A DNA stretch of 15,454 nt from NCBI GenBank assembly GCA_047638675.1, contig JBLIML010000084.1, forward strand, positions 1 to 15,454. The letters are read 5' to 3'. Position numbers and translations under genes: made by a program. Positions within the stretch are counted from its first letter, which is position 1. Each line of letters opens with the position of its first letter. The stretch comes from WLWS01 sp047638675. GTDB taxonomy: Bacteria; Pseudomonadota; Gammaproteobacteria; Eutrophobiales; Eutrophobiaceae. This document shows, piece by piece, positions 15,238 through 15,454 of this stretch. Below the pieces are notes generated by a model. That model saw nothing but the letters and a program-made list of their open reading frames with translations, ran no database searches and was not told the origin of the DNA.

Positions 15238-15454
15238 CTTGATCTGGTTCCCACGGTCTCCGTGGGAATCCATACCAATGTTGGTTTATCCCGCTTGCGT
15301 CGAGTCAGGTAGGCATTACCACGCGGCGCGTGGGAACGAGAGAGAGTAGCGTTGGCAGACTGCTTGATCTGGTGCCCACGGTCTCCGTGGGAATCCATAC
15401 CAATGTTGGTTTATGCCGCTTGCGTCGAGTCCGGTAGGCATTACCACGCGGCGC
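15238..15454. repeat. Palindrome-rich direct repeats, period 125 bp, cut by the right edge
   Basis: Two copies begin at 15238 and 15363; 89 of the 92 comparable bases are identical before the window ends. Each contains nested hairpins: TTCCCACGG/CCGTGGGAA around TCT (15248-15268), ACCAA/TTGGT (15274-15285), GGTA/TACC (15308-15320) and CCACGC/GCGTGG (15319-15333). GTTCCCACG (15247-15255) can also pair with CGTGGGAAC (15329-15337), enclosing the whole unit. This is the form of REP/BIME-type extragenic repeats. No coding signal was seen between dsbB and the edge. The first copy could also end the dsbB transcript. Confidence 0.85.

Noticed and set aside
15238..15454. Right-edge repeats as a CRISPR array
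   Set aside because: Repeats are about 92 bp or longer with multiple internal palindromes, only two copies are visible, and there are no 30-40 bp spacers or cas genes.

Overview
The window looks like a chromosomal segment of a gammaproteobacterium. The support is the combination of sdhCDAB followed by sdhE and ygfZ, an mlaA lipoprotein gene, ubiG next to a MupP-type phosphatase gene, dsbB and a YheT-family hydrolase. Base composition is moderate (by eye a little below 50% GC). I cannot fix the genus. The sdhC and sdhD products are of the type shared with alphaproteobacteria and mitochondria.

Layout: (1) 1-4531 holds a very large protein kinase with a membrane anchor, a long repeat-rich helical region and a C-terminal FGE-sulfatase/C-type-lectin-like domain, cut by the left edge, followed by a single-span membrane protein of unknown function. 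(2) 4668-5414, minus strand, is mlaA. (3) 5650-7972 holds ubiG, a HAD phosphatase close to MupP, and a squalene/phytoene-synthase-family gene whose Asp-rich motifs are degenerate. (4) 8003-8455, minus strand, is ygfX. (5) 8597-13688 is the succinate dehydrogenase locus: a 53-codon SDHAF4/DUF1674 gene, sdhC, sdhD, sdhA, sdhB, sdhE and ygfZ. (6) 13728-15211 holds a YheT-type alpha/beta hydrolase and dsbB. (7) 15238-15454 is the start of a palindrome-rich tandem repeat that runs off the right edge.

The central block builds complex II. SdhC and SdhD form the haem b membrane anchor, SdhA the flavoprotein and SdhB the iron-sulfur subunit. Around them sit SdhE (flavinylation of SdhA), an SDHAF4 homologue (chaperone of flavinylated SdhA in mitochondria), YgfZ (folate-dependent factor in Fe-S enzyme maintenance) and YgfX. 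Two different SdhA-directed assembly factors are thus encoded in one locus.

The most notable non-coding structure lies between sdhB and sdhE. A 124-bp non-coding element has 31-bp terminal inverted repeats and is flanked by 8-bp direct repeats AAAAAAAT; the right copy contains the first two bases of the sdhE start codon. It reads as a miniature inverted-repeat transposable element (MITE) that landed at the sdhE start, kept the start intact by target duplication, and now supplies the likely ribosome binding site. I found no CRISPR array, rRNA, tRNA or complete insertion sequence.
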